A program made the position numbers and the translations under genes. A DNA stretch of 64,000 bases from Albugo candida. Its lineage: Eukaryota; Oomycota; Peronosporomycetes; Albuginales. Below the pieces are notes generated by a model. That model saw only the letters and a program-made list of their open reading frames with translations, had not been told where the DNA came from and did no database searches. Shown piece after piece: positions 1-11,514 of this stretch (positions are counted from its first letter, which is position 1; each line of letters opens with the position of its first letter). The stretch lies in NCBI GenBank assembly GCA_040437565.1, contig JBDOQK010000006.1, positions 248,001-312,000 of the forward strand. The letters are read 5' to 3'.

Positions 1-338
1 TTCGATTTCTTTTTCTTTTTCTTCGATAAAGGAGGTCGAATACTCTGTTCAGCGCCCGTTTTGTCGATGTCGCGGCGCACTTGATTGTTTGTAGGATGAA
101 GCACTGAATGATCAGCACGATTTACTGTGTCAGTGTTGACTGCTGCTTCATCAGTGGAGCTGCAAGGACCATAATCAATAAGCTCCTCGATCTCGAAGAC
201 GCAGCCATCCTCAAATCCTTCGAGCTTGATATCTGACAGATCCAATTTCTTCCATTGTTGCAACTCCGGCTTGCAATTCTTTCTCTTCCTACGTTTCTTG
301 GCCGGGATACTGCAGGAATCCGTGGTGGAAGTTGTCAT
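1..338 (-). CDS. N-terminus of DDX24/Mak5-like DEAD-box RNA helicase (partial)
   Basis: The reading frame opens with ATG at 338 and runs off the left edge without a stop. The first residues are Lys/Arg-rich (PAKKRRKRKN), as in a nucleolar localisation signal. They are followed by a W-K-x-L-D ... GFEDGC-F-EIEELIDYG segment. DDX24/Mak5 helicases have a comparable motif (W-K, an acidic stretch, then F-EEL-DY) near the N-terminus, before a low-complexity acidic region and the helicase core. The helicase core lies outside the window, so the family call rests on this short motif alone. DDX24/Mak5 acts in 60S ribosomal subunit assembly in the nucleolus. The gene is head-to-head with the Twinkle gene, with under 90 bp between the start codons. 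Another nuclear protein with a similar basic N-terminus remains possible. Confidence 0.45.
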   Translation of the reverse strand, partial: MTTSTTDSCSIPAKKRRKRKNCKPELQQWKKLDLSDIKLEGFEDGCVFEIEELIDYGPCSSTDEAAVNTDTVNRADHSVLHPTNNQVRRDIDKTGAEQSIRPPLSKKKKKKS

Positions 339-424
339 GACAACTCGAGCGGATCACCAGTGGAATTCCGCCAATGATAGAGCTTAAATCAGCTCCAGAA
401 CCAATCCGATTGCACGAAACAAAT

Positions 425-3351
425 ATGTGGAGAATCTACCGCCCCATTCGAAGCACTGGTCGACGTAATGGATGCCGATGCGCTCCTGTGACAAGCTTTC
501 AAGCACCAGAGCAGTCAGCTATAGCTAGAAATGAAGTCGTGCATCTCTACAGTATGTCTTCAGTCTCGCATCGATGCTGCGCTGCAGCAAGAAAGCCATC
601 CGACCCAACCACAAACCAAAGCCGGCTTCATTCAAAACCATTCCTTCAGCATTTTTCAACATTTACTTCGCGATTTTATGAATTGCAAGACGCAAAACAC
701 GAAATTCCAAATTTTTTACAACGAAAATTGCTTCAATTTCGTGATTCCGCTTCTCATTTTATCATTCGAACGTGTCCATTTTGCCACGAAACTCATGGAA
801 AAGCAGACAACTTATTCAAATTGTATGTGGACAAATTAAAAGGTGTTTTTAAGTGTCATCGCTGCGGTCAGGCCGGTAGCTGGCTGGACTTTAAAAGGCG
901 ATGTCAGTCACCAAATCAAGCTCAATCTGCTTCTTTCTCCATTCATCAGAGCCAAGAAATTGTATCGGGGTCGGCTACTACTTCGCAGAATGCGTTTGGT
1001 GTGTCTACAAACTTGAGCGTTCGTGCCCTGGAGGGTACCAAAGCCATTGCGATCCAAGACAATCTCTGGAAAGACGAATCGTTTGGTGACGTATTACGAT
1101 ATTTGACTGAACAACGGCTCATTCTTCCAGAAACTCTCATCAAGTATGGCGTTGGAGCGATAGAGCAGACATTTCGCTCAGAGAGCAGCACTGAAGCACA
1201 AGGATACCAATGCATCACATTTCCATGGATGGCTCGAACATCCGATCTGAAAGAAATGGGTGTAGAGATGANNNNNNNNNNNNNNNNNNNNNNNNNNNNN
1301 NNNNNNNNNNNNNNNNNNNNNNNNNNNNNNNNNNNNNNNNNNNNNNNNNNNNNNNNNNNNNNNNNNNNNNNTTATTCAAATTGTATGTGGACAAATTAAA
1401 AGGTGTTTTTAAGTGTCATCGCTGCGGTCAGGCCGGTAGCTGGCTGGACTTTAAAAGGCGATGTCAGTCACCAAATCAAGCTCAATCTGCTTCTTTCTCC
1501 ATTCATCAGAGCCAAGAAATTGTATCGGGGTCGGCTACTACTTCGCAGAATGCGTTTGGTGTGTCTACAAACTTGAGCGTTCGTGCCCTGGAGGGTACCA
1601 AAGCCATTGCGATCCAAGACAATCTCTGGAAAGACGAATCGTTTGGTGACGTATTACGATATTTGACTGAACAACGGCTCATTCTTCCAGAAACTCTCAT
1701 CAAGTATGGCGTTGGAGCGATAGAGCAGACATTTCGCTCAGAGAGCAGCACTGAAGCACAAGGATACCAATGCATCACATTTCCATGGATGGCTCGAACA
1801 TCCGATCTGAAAGAAATGGGTGTAGAGATGACCGAAGAATCATCTGATAATAATGACCACAATGCGTATCATATTGTTCGATTGAAAGCACGAGCCTTGA
1901 AAGACAAATCCAAGCAACGTTTGATTCCGAAAGGAGGTAGTTGGGGTTTATTTGGATGGAATACTGTTCCTATAGACGCAGATGAAATTGTACTCACTGA
2001 AGGCGAGTTTGACGCGATGACCGTGTATCAAGCTACGGGTAAACCAGCTGTATCGCTTCCAAACGGGTGTCAATCTCTTCCACCTTCCATTCTTCCACTC
2101 TTGGAAAGATTCAAGAAGATTTACTTGTGGATGGACAATGACGCACAAGGCCAAGCGAATGTTTCAAAATTCACCAATAAACTCGGTCAATCGCGATGTC
2201 ATATTGTCCGAATGACACCAGCTTCCGGTTCTGAAAATTGCAATATAAAAGATGCAAATGAAGCCTATCGGAAAAAAATCGATCTGGCAAAATTGCTCAC
2301 AGAAGCAGAACGAATCCCTCACGCACAAATTGCAACTTTCGAACATTTACGTCAGCAAGTTTTTGAAGAGATACTCAATCCCATCCGCTTGCGTGGGGTA
2401 CAATCACGCTCTCTTCCTTCACTGAATCGGCTTCTCAAAGGCCATCGACTAGGAGAGGTCACCATACTCACCGGCCCCACAGGATGTGGTAAAACAACGC
2501 TATTAAGCCAGCTATCGCTGGACCTTTGTGGCCAAGGCGTAAGTACGCTGTGGGGCTCCTTTGAGATTCAAAATACGCGTCTCATTCATAAGATGATGAC
2601 ACAGCTTGCTGGTAAGAGCCTCCAAGGTGATCCTGCAACATTCGAGTACGCGGCGGATTCATTTGAAGAACTTCCAATGTATTTTTTGCGGTTTTTCGGA
2701 ACAACTGATGTGGACGAGCTGATGGATGCGGTTGAATACGCAGTGTACGCGTACGATGTGCAACACATTCTGCTGGATAATGTTCAATTCATGATGGCCG
2801 GACAAGGACGCGGCTTTGATAAATTTGAGCGTCAGGATGCGGCACTCGATAAATTCCGACGATTTGCTACTCAGAAGAACGTTCATTTAACTCTGGTGAT
2901 TCATCCTAGAAAAGAAGAAGAAGGCCAAGATCTCAGTCTGTCGTCAGTATTTGGAACGGCAAAGGCGACACAGGAGGCAGATAACGTGCTCATACTCCAA
3001 CGAATTCGAGGAAAATCGAGATTAGATGTCCGTAAGAATCGATTCGATGGCGCATTGGGCTCTATTCCCCTTCAGTATGACTCTGAATCAGGCTGCTTGA
3101 AAGAATGGAACGACTCACCCATGGATGAGGAGCTCGGGGCAATTGAATTAGAAGCGCAGCAATCGCTTCGGCAAAATAAGATAAACCGACAATCGGCTTG
3201 CAAAGATGATCACAGTATGGACCATTTACTTGTGACTGCACCGATGGACCAAGAAATGATGGAGGCCAAAGTAGCCACCCAGCCAGCCTACCGTCGACCC
3301 AACGGTCAAGCCGAGCCATTTGCTCGATTCACACCGATCATAGCTGGATAG
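425..3351 (+). CDS. Twinkle-type mitochondrial DNA primase-helicase
   Basis: The product is a phage T7 gp4-like primase-helicase that unwinds mitochondrial DNA. One false gap (1272-1371) lies inside it. Reading 425-1271 and then 1832-3351, and skipping the repeated 460 bp, gives one open frame of about 788 aa. The N-terminus (MWRIYRPIRSTGRR) is Arg-rich without acids, like a mitochondrial presequence, so I prefer ATG 425 over the in-frame ATG 374. A zinc ribbon with two Cys pairs (CPFC near residue 117, CHRC near 145) is intact. It is followed by a TOPRIM fold (EGEFDA near 338, then WMDND), a RecA-like core with Walker A GPTGCGKTT near 496 and Walker B HILLDN near 595, and an HPRKEE motif. 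Metazoan Twinkle has lost the zinc Cys pairs; here both primase parts look complete. The helicase identity is secure; primase activity is inferred. Confidence 0.9.
812..1831. other. False assembly gap 1 (460-bp duplicated flanks)
   Basis: Bases 812-1271 are repeated at 1372-1831 on either side of exactly 100 N (1272-1371). The Twinkle frame continues cleanly if one copy is dropped, so this is most likely an unmerged contig overlap. Confidence 0.9.
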
Positions 3352-3646
3352 GCAGTGTCGTGATGCTGGATGTAATGTGAAATTGCGAGTGATATCACCA
3401 GACTCGCAGTATCGTTCACGACGCTAATCGCTGATACATTTAACGAGAAAAATAGACTAAATTGCTGTACTTTTATTGGTAGGAATGTAAGAGAGNNNNN
3501 NNNNNNNNNNNNNNNNNNNNNNNNNNNNNNNNNNNNNNNNNNNNNNNNNNNNNNNNNNNNNNNNNNNNNNNNNNNNNNNNNNNNNNNNNNNNNNNCTGTA
3601 CTTTTATTGGTAGGAATGTAAGAGAGATTCTATAGAATTTCGCGTC
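3352..3646. other. Intergenic stretch between Twinkle and golgin-84 genes, with false gap 2
   Basis: The stretch holds no open frame of note. A 31-bp sequence at 3465-3495 is repeated at 3596-3626 around 100 N (3496-3595). It must contain the 3' end of the Twinkle transcript and the promoter of the golgin gene, but I see no recognisable motif. Confidence 0.8.
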
Positions 3647-5906
3647 ATGAATTGGGTCAGCAGTACACTCCAACTTGCAGAGGATTTACTCGAGTCAGTG
3701 GACCAACAGGCTGCAATCACATTACTCAAAGGTGCGTTTATATTCTGTCGCTGGAATTATCTGATTCTCTGGTCAGACGCAGAAGCCGATAAAGTCGATG
3801 CAAATGCACAGCAATTGACGGCCGTTGAAAGCGATATCGCTGGGTCGCGGATCGAGCGAGCGAGTAGCGGTACAGAGGACGACGAATGGAGAGAATTTGA
3901 CAAGGATGAAGCTTCTGTGCTAATGGAGGAGACAAACGATAAGAAAACAGCGTCAGAATCGCTTAGTCGGAAAAACACAACTGATTTGACTGCCGACAAG
4001 CGAAGACTTTTGGGTGATTCCCAATGCGACTTTGAGCAGACTCGTCTTCGTAAAGATATATCGAATTTGAAGCAGGAATGCAGCAGAAGAGATAAATTAC
4101 TGCGAAGTACACAGCAAAACGCAAAAAGCCTCGAGAAAGAATTGGAAGAGTTGGAGAAAGAATGTGCCAAGAAATTAAAGCAATTGCAATTAGAGGTATT
4201 GTTCACACATGCGCACATTTATAATAAGGGATTCACATTGTGACAACGATCAGCTTTCGAAAACGAGAACCAAACACAAATCGGAAAAAGAANNNNNNNN
4301 NNNNNNNNNNNNNNNNNNNNNNNNNNNNNNNNNNNNNNNNNNNNNNNNNNNNNNNNNNNNNNNNNNNNNNNNNNNNNNNNNNNNNNNNNNNNCAAGCGAA
4401 GACTTTTGGGTGATTCCCAATGCGACTTTGAGCAGACTCGTCTTCGTAAAGATATATCAAATTTGAAGCAGGAATGCAGCAGAAGAGATAAATTACTGCG
4501 AAGTACACAGCAAAACGCAAAAAGCCTCGAGAAAGAATTGGAAGAGTTGGAGAAAGAATGTGCCAAGAAATTAAAGCAATTGCAATTAGAGGTATTGTTC
4601 ACACATGCGCACATTTATAATAAGGGATTCACATTGTGACAACGATCAGCTTTCGAAAACGAGAACCAAACACAAATCGGAAAAAGAACAGCTCAAAGAG
4701 CTTTTGGCGACAAAAGACGCTGTTGCTCGGTCGTTGCGTGCAGAATTGGATCAAGCGCTTTGTACGGTCGACAAACATCACAGTGAGCTGCTACAACTGC
4801 GTCAACAGCTTCAAGAAGCACATAAAGCGAATGAAAGCGTCACAACAAAAGCCTTGAGCACATCAGACGAATCAGAACAGCTGATTGCGAGTTTGAAAAA
4901 TGAGGTCCAGGAAACGCTTTCTTCCATGAACACGCTCAAGCGGGAATTTGCCGAGTCAAAAGTTGCAATGTATGCGTCTCAGCTTCAGTTGGAAAATACC
5001 AATGAAGAATTAGCTGCAGAGGTTGCTCGTTTGCAGCGGGAACGATTGGGAGACAAAATTTGTTTGACAAAATCGCAAAGCTTTTCTATCGGCCATAGCG
5101 ACGGAAATGATATCGGGACAGAAAACTTTGGCGACGTCGTAGCGATAAAAAAAGCTCTGCATGACGAATTGCGTCGGAACGAGATGCATCAACAGGAAAT
5201 TGCAAGTCTGAATACGATGATCGCAAAGTGCAAGTCCGAGACCGAAAAGATGAAGGCGAATGCTTCTCATCAACAGGACGTGTTCCAGCAAGAAATACGA
5301 CAGCTTCAGGATAAAATCCGACATTTAGTGAATTCGCAGCAGGAAAAGAATCAACTTGTCAATCATACAATTGATCCAGCCTCAGACTCGCGGATTCAAA
5401 CGCTGACAAATCGCATCCTCGATAAACAAGAGACTATTGATAGTCTACGGAGCAAATTAATCACACTACAAGCGCGTTTGACCGATGCACAATATCGCGA
5501 GCAATTGGCCGAAGAGAAACTTGATCGAAATAAGCAAAATGAGTCAGCAGAAGACATTGAAACAGGTGGTCATCGACAATCTCGATTTGCACCAAAGCGA
5601 TCGTCCTGGTATGTCGACAAGTACGCTCCCGGTCAAAATCACTTGGCTCAAGCACTGCTCATATCGTCTCCCGCTATGCGACGATACAAACCGCTCGTTT
5701 CCGTTCTGAACGCTATGGATCAATGTTTTTTATTCTTCGGACGTCGATTTCTGCGCCACCCATTTACTCGCATTGGAATGATGGCTTACTTTATCCTGTT
5801 GCATGTGTGGGTATTTGTAATATTGAGCTTCCACACAAATCATTTAAACGAAGAACTACAAGCAGAAAGTCGTCTGAAAGCAGTTGCTGGAACCGATGCT
5901 ACTTGA
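3647..5906 (+). CDS. Golgin-84-like Golgi tethering protein
   Basis: The product is a coiled-coil tether anchored in Golgi membranes. The N-terminus (MNWVSSTLQLAEDLLESVDQ) matches the start of golgin-84/GOLGA5 (W, then AEDLL, then VDQ and A). Long charged coiled coil follows, and the C-terminus carries a single membrane anchor (IGMMAYFILLHVWVFVILSF) preceded by a conserved basic stretch (FFGRRFLRHPFTR), as in other golgin-84 proteins. A clear 58-bp GT-AG intron lies at 4592-4649 in the right-hand copy. A likely 45-bp intron lies at 3732-3776; its length is a multiple of three, so retention would not break the frame. With both removed and false gap 3 collapsed, the product is about 586 aa. It ends 50 bp from the convergent PH-PX gene. 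Confidence 0.85.
3997..4688. other. False assembly gap 3 (296-bp duplicated flanks, one mismatch)
   Basis: Bases 3997-4292 are repeated at 4393-4688 around 100 N (4293-4392). The copies differ by one base that I noticed: G at 4063 against A at 4459. That is compatible with an allele difference or a sequencing error. Confidence 0.9.
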
Positions 5907-5956
5907 CGGATGTCTCACGTTATCGCTCAGTTCGTCCAAAAGGATGACACAAGCGC

Positions 5957-8178
5957 TCAAAAGGCCATAAAGTTGACGGCACCTTGTTTTTTTAGTCGTG
6001 CCAATACAGGATTTGCTTCTTGATCGTTTATTTGTAACTTTTGCTTCTCTTGTAGTTGTTGATGTCGATCCCGTATGGAAGGTGGTCGTGTTTTCTTCCG
6101 TATCGAGTCAAGTTGAATGCAACCGGGTTGTTGGTCGACTTTTGGTGAAAGACTTTCACGCATCGAGCTGCTTGAATTCTCTGAAATACATCGCTTCTCA
6201 TCGAAATCACGCTGCAGATTCTCCCTTGAAGAGTGAAATGACTTAGAAAATGGCTTGATGCGTGTGGGGCTGTTGCTACTGCCAGTGTCCTGACCGGGGG
6301 CATACATTTGAATCCCGGGCTGTCTTTCATCGTCCGTATCCTCACTAGAAGAGCTGAAGAGATAGCTTCGTCTGCTGTCTGGTACCATCGTTGATTTGTT
6401 ACTATTACTCGCCCTGCCTTCTTCCTGCTGAGACTCCTCACCAAAAGACAAAGGCTCTAGCCCATGCTTTCGGTTTCGAGATCGAGCTTCGTCAATGGGT
6501 TCGAGTCGAGCTTCTTCAGCAGCATACGAGTCATCAAGCAAAGTTTGTTTCGGCACATGTGCAAACATCGTTTTTCGTCGATGCGTACTTTGACTTGATG
6601 GCAAAACGCCCGGCCGCATCCATTTCTCTGATTTAGGACGATCTTTTGCCACTACTTTACCCGATATTTTTCTTTCCTGATCACGAGGGTGACTTGATTG
6701 ATACGCTCGTTTTCGTATGGATTCTCGAGCTTGTAGTAATTTCTCTCGCTTTTCTTCGTCAGGTAGCAATTTTGCCATTTCCAGTATTATTTCAAAGCAA
6801 TTCTCTGCACCCAAGAGTCCATGCAAATACGCAGCCATTTCGCTCGCTTGTATTTTACCACGCCCAAACTCGCGAGTGGTATGATGGAACTCCTCGATCC
6901 GACCCTTTTGATTCGCGCGAACGAGTTGGACGATTTCCGCCTGGATTTTCTCCCTGCATTCCAAGTTTTCCTCATAAAGTACGTTTTCATATCTTCCTAA
7001 AGGTTGAATGCGGGAATCTGGACTGGAGACTATGGGCCACGCACATGTCTGAGTATCCGCTTGGGGTACGTCGTTCTCATCAGATGCAATCGCCACTCGA
7101 GCATCTTGTTGATCCATTGTCAACACTCTGTCGGGAGATTTCAATTCGTCTTTCACCGTCGACAAAAGCTTTTCTTGATTCGCGAGGTCGTCGACTTGGT
7201 CGAAAAAAATATCAAAATTGAGAGATTGCTTCAGTATTTCGGCAATTTGGGGATCCGCGCATACAATCGAAAGCGCTGTCAGCTGAATAACGCATTCGTG
7301 AACATGAATTTTTTCTCGAAATCACGGCAAGTTCAATACCTGGTCAAAGTAGAGTCCCATCTGCTGTTCCTTCAGTTCCTGCAGAAATCTCTTTCGAAGA
7401 CCTCGAAAGAATATAACATCTCGTCGTCGTTCTCTTGGGAAAACAAGGTGTTTCATAGAGGATTGTAGCATGGATTGCAGTGTTCTACACGAGAAGTCAG
7501 ATACAAACGTATCGAATGGTACCTTCCCTTACCGATGCAACGTCTGAAGCTCCGATTGTGATTTCCACACTGTCCACTCATGTTGTATCCACACCGATTT
7601 TTCCCTTGATAGAAACTTATTATCTTCCGCCTTATGTGACCAAAGAAAATCGCACGAAAGCTCAAACTCCTATTGTTACGTAATTTGCGTATGAGGTAGC
7701 AAGCACATATGGACAGGTTATACGTACAATTTGATCCGATTGCTCGTCTCTCAAGCTGCTGGTTACTCGTATTTTCATTTGTATGAGCTTTTTGTGAATT
7801 GGAAGTTTGATGCGATAGTCATCCGTTATGGCGCTGTAAATCGCATAAAACCAGGCGTCCAGGGTCGTGGTGTCTGTACTTTTCAATATGAATTTCTATG
7901 CAGTCTCTGATGTCAATACTCTCATAGTAATAGGAGATTCGTACCCTTGCGGAGGTCGTGTCGGGTCGCTTTGCCTCGTGAATAACCAAACCGTCGGTGA
8001 CTTGCTCCAGTTGTGCTTGCTTCAGACTCACACGACCCAGCAATTGTTTCATTCGTTGATCTTCGGAAGAAGCATATAGCAATTGCTTATCAGCGTGTCG
8101 AAGCTCAAGAAATACTCGATTCTGTAGATCTCCGCGTTGCAAAATAACGATTCCTCGCATCTGCTTTACAACTTTCAT
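5957..8178 (-). CDS. PH-PX domain phosphoinositide-binding protein
   Basis: Five exons can be traced: 8178-7945, 7895-7728, 7669-7533, 7484-7340 and 7282-5957, with GT-AG introns of 48-58 bp and consistent phases, giving 669 aa. Exons 1-2 form a PH domain: a basic start (VVKQMRGIVILQRGDLQNR-FLEL), later a KFILKS strand, and the closing helix Trp (TLDAWFYAI). Exons 3-4 form a PX domain: W-TVWKSQSELQTLHR, then FP-RERRR and a FLQEL helix. Exon 5 adds a short helical segment (EIVQLVRANQKGRIEEF to KLLPDEEKREKLLQ), then a long Ser/Arg/Glu-rich tail of low complexity. Both lipid-binding modules point to endosomal or plasma-membrane recruitment. The family role beyond that is unknown. The gene is tail-to-tail with golgin-84 and head-to-head with the vasohibin-like gene across 870 bp. 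Confidence 0.75.
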
Positions 8179-9048
8179 CTCTGATTTCTGATTGTAATTC
8201 TGTCAGAACAATCAGACGTTTGTACAGCGCATTGGATTGGGCAGACTGATAGCCAGTTGGCATCCCTTTTACTGAATTTGTTTGACATCACTTTTATTGC
8301 AAACGTGATTGCTGCTCGTATTTTTATAGATTTTCGATTTGGTGTGACTGCGTCTGAATGATAAGACTTTTGCACGATTTTGCTTAATCGCGAGGTGATT
8401 CTGCATTATCGACTGATTGTAATGAGAAGCAAACATCGAGTAGCGCATCAGAGTCCTCCAATTCGATGCTTTTGGCAGTATCATAACATTAAGTTCTTAT
8501 ATAGTTTCTTAGTGTACAGCGGCATTGATCTCAACTTTTTCTATTTGTTAGAGCAGTCATGTGATTGATTGACTCATTTTATAGGATTAAGCGTGTACGT
8601 GTTGCCCACAAACGCTCAACAACGGATAGAAAATGATCGAGTCATTCGACACGCATTGTGATACATTTGAATGTATGCGCTCTACAGGATGCCGATACAA
8701 GTGACATTCGTATGCACGAACGGCGATGTGAGAAGATGTCGTGTCACCTCATTCATACCGCAGTTTACAGTCTAAAAGTCTCACTCTATCAATAAAAAAT
8801 CTTTTTTGCAAAAGCATGACAATTTAAACAGTACATTGCCGCGAATCCGCTCAATTACTGCAGCTACATTGTGGAGCACCAAGCGCTAAAAACTAAATAT
8901 AAACCCAACGTCATTTTTGCAGCTTTCAATTGAGTTGCAAAAAATATTAATATCTCGTCCGTTACGTCTGCATCTTTCTCTAGTATCCAGAAAAGGATCA
9001 CGATGGGCTCTATGTGGCTTATTCTATCTCAAACCTGACCGGTAACGC
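8179..9048. promoter_or_regulatory. Divergent intergenic region, 870 bp
   Basis: This region lies between the start codons of the PH-PX gene (-) and the vasohibin-like gene (+), so it must hold both promoters. It is AT-rich, with several stop codons in all frames. I see no tRNA, repeat or convincing core-promoter motif. Confidence 0.6.
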
Positions 9049-10511
9049 ATGGTATCCGTGAGCGAAGAAGAGGTCTCTGGTGCATGGAAGCAGGTTCATT
9101 CGATCGGGAATGCACTTGTAGCCCCGATGACACCAATACCGCCACTTTTGCAGTCAAAACAGTCAATCCGAGCGAAATTGCATATGATACAAGCTTACCT
9201 GAACGCTTTAGAGTATAATTACACCGGAACGCTTTATTTCGACACAAACAAGAACAGAAGCTTTAAAAGCATTGTGGGTACGGCGAAAGTGATGATTAAT
9301 GACGCACTTCCAATTCAGTGCCTGGAGGCAGTATTTCTCGCATCGTATCTCACAGCTCCATTGTTAAAAGTCGATCGATTTCCCGTCAGCTTCACTTCGG
9401 TCACTGGAGAAAAGTCGAAACACCGTCACATTGTCCTTGCTGTTAGGTATTATGAGAATCAAAATGCAAACTGGGGAGCGCTTGGCCTCAGTCGATCGGA
9501 TCAACTTATGTATAAAGAAGCCAATTTCAGCACATTGAGCGACTTGTTGAACGACTATAAGAATTCGTTTGAGAACGTATACCATCAACTCATCAAAATG
9601 TCGATCGGGCTTCCATTGAGTCATGATATCCATTCGGCTGAAAAGGTTCAATGGCGCGTACGTCTTTTTAGCCTTACGACGAGCATCAGATCTCACTATC
9701 GTTTGTAGATGCTAAATGTGCACTTGGATAAAACAAATTGGAAGCAGGTCGCTCGCCAAATTGATTTGTTTGCACGTGATGCAGTCAATCTGGTTGGGTA
9801 CAAAAAAGCTCAAGGATCCTTTCCCGAGTCTTTTGCCTGCAAATATTCTCTTCATGTTCCCGATCAGGTACAAATGATTAGCAGGAAGTCGTCTCCTACT
9901 AGCAAGGAATGCATGCATGGTGTCGACATACAAGAATGGAAGCAATCTGGGCTTTCACAGTCCAACCTTGATCCGAAGGATTCCGTAGAGGACACGCCAA
10001 TCGTCATTACTCCGACACAGCTAAAATTCAAGTGTAATGCAAAAGTATGTGCTCAAAGGTATCCATGATGCGTGACTGACTCACTTTGACAAAAGGAATC
10101 AGAAGAACTATCAACTTGTGAAGTATTCCTTGTGAACAAGACAAGCCATCCATACTTTATCCAAGTGAACACAAACTGCTCTCACTTGTGCATTGTCAAT
10201 AACCAAGAAACGAATCCAGAAAATACTTGCGCGACTCGCATACGAATCTCACCGGTACATTTTCTTATCGAATTCTTCCTCGCTTCAGCGCCTAATGATA
10301 ATCTGCACAGAACGGAATGACTGTCATTGCCATTCGATTACAGGCAAATATAAACGACGCTTTAGAATCGATACAAAGATCTTTTGGTGAGCGTTCAATC
10401 AGTTTTCAATGTATGAGAAATAATTCACAACATGCTGAAACTACCGCTGAGTCTATCGTACTTCCAAACGCCGATGTGGTCACACAATATCTTCATTACA
10501 CAATCGCCTAA
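9049..10511 (+). CDS. Vasohibin-like tubulinyl-Tyr carboxypeptidase
   Basis: Vasohibins are transglutaminase-like cysteine proteases that remove the C-terminal Tyr of alpha-tubulin. Exon 1 (9049-9657) carries the family core: IQAYLNALEYNYTGTLYF, then LPIQCLEAVFLASYLT with the catalytic Cys, RHIVLAV with the catalytic His, and GLSR-DQLMYK with the Ser-containing third element. The order and spacing match animal vasohibins. Exons 2-4 (9709-10044, 10096-10254, 10344-10511) follow introns of 51, 51 and 89 bp with intact phase and give 423 aa in all. The C-terminal 165 aa are not recognisable. Animal vasohibins need the small partner SVBP; none is visible here. The gene converges on Tim22 with only 24 bp between the stop codons. 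The catalytic domain is confident; exon 3-4 boundaries are less so. Confidence 0.8.
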
Positions 10512-10535
10512 TTCGTCTCGAATTCGTCTAAATCA

Positions 10536-11124
10536 TCACTCTTCTGAAACATGTTCGACTACTTTTTCAATCAAAACAGCGAACAACGCAAACCCAATTG
10601 CACTTTTGATTGTGTGGCGTAACATTACTATGGCAAAACGCTTCAGAGTAGTCAAAGATTGCAGCAATTACTCACCTGTTCCAGGAGCCTTCCGCTGGTT
10701 AAAAGCACCTAAAATCATTCCTGTTGTTCCACCGGCGACCAAGGTGGTGTATATATCGTCTGAAGCTCGCTCCCGCGCAACAAGACACTCCGTACTGGCG
10801 TAAAGAGCTCCAACCATTGCGAATTCCTCCAAGTTGAATTGTATCAGAAATTAGTAGTAGTTGGCGATAATGTACCTTTGCAAAGTAAACGCTTCGGAGG
10901 TACCCTGATCGGATTGATTGCCTAAATCCATTGAGTAGTTGTTGACGCATTGTCTTTCCGACCAATTCTCCATGAGCACCTTCAAAAGTTCCCAGAAATG
11001 TGCCCAGACCTACTCCCATACCCGCACCAGCAACAGAGGTCAGCATGGCTTTCTTCCAGCAAGATTCACGCGCGTCGTGCAGGAATGCATCGATCTGTTG
11101 TCGCCATTGAGACGCATTTGTCAT
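10536..11124 (-). CDS. Tim22-like mitochondrial inner-membrane translocase subunit
   Basis: Three exons (11124-10876, 10826-10676, 10627-10536), with introns of 49 and 48 bp, encode 163 aa. The protein has the Tim17/Tim22/Tim23 four-helix layout: a Gly-rich first helix ([15 protein letters not shown]), the stretch [22 protein letters not shown], which matches Tim22 (AKNFA-VGA---TECL) better than Tim17 or Tim23, then [12 protein letters not shown] and a last helix [12 protein letters not shown]. Tim22 inserts carrier proteins into the inner mitochondrial membrane. The gene is head-to-head with Mrd1; the true distance between starts is about 74 bp after false gap 4 is collapsed. Confidence 0.8.
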
Positions 11125-11136
11125 AATGCAACTTTG

Positions 11137-11514
11137 CTATCGTCATGTTATCATATCATCATAACGGCTATTAACCAAACTTCTCGATAAGTAACTGCAT
11201 GCAATTGGCAATGACGCCGCCAGTCGAAAGCACGCGTCTGTATGTTCGAAATTTACCTGTGTATGTCGACAATGCNNNNNNNNNNNNNNNNNNNNNNNNN
11301 NNNNNNNNNNNNNNNNNNNNNNNNNNNNNNNNNNNNNNNNNNNNNNNNNNNNNNNNNNNNNNNNNNNNNNNNNNNCTATCGTCATGTTATCATATCATCA
11401 TAACGGCTATTAACCAAACTTCTCGATAAGTAACTGCATGCAATTGGCAATGACGCCGCCAGTCGAAAGCACGCGTCTGTATGTTCGAAATTTACCTGTG
11501 TATGTCGACAATGC
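11137..11514. other. False assembly gap 4 (139-bp duplicated flanks)
   Basis: Bases 11137-11275 are repeated at 11376-11514 around 100 N (11276-11375). The left copy carries a truncated start of the Mrd1 gene; the right copy is continuous with the rest of it. Confidence 0.9.

Noticed and set aside
3732-3776. Coding reading of the Trp/Phe-rich stretch in golgin-84
   Set aside because: The stretch is in frame, but it is bounded by GT and CAG, is 45 bp long and interrupts a polar helical region; treated as a likely intron.
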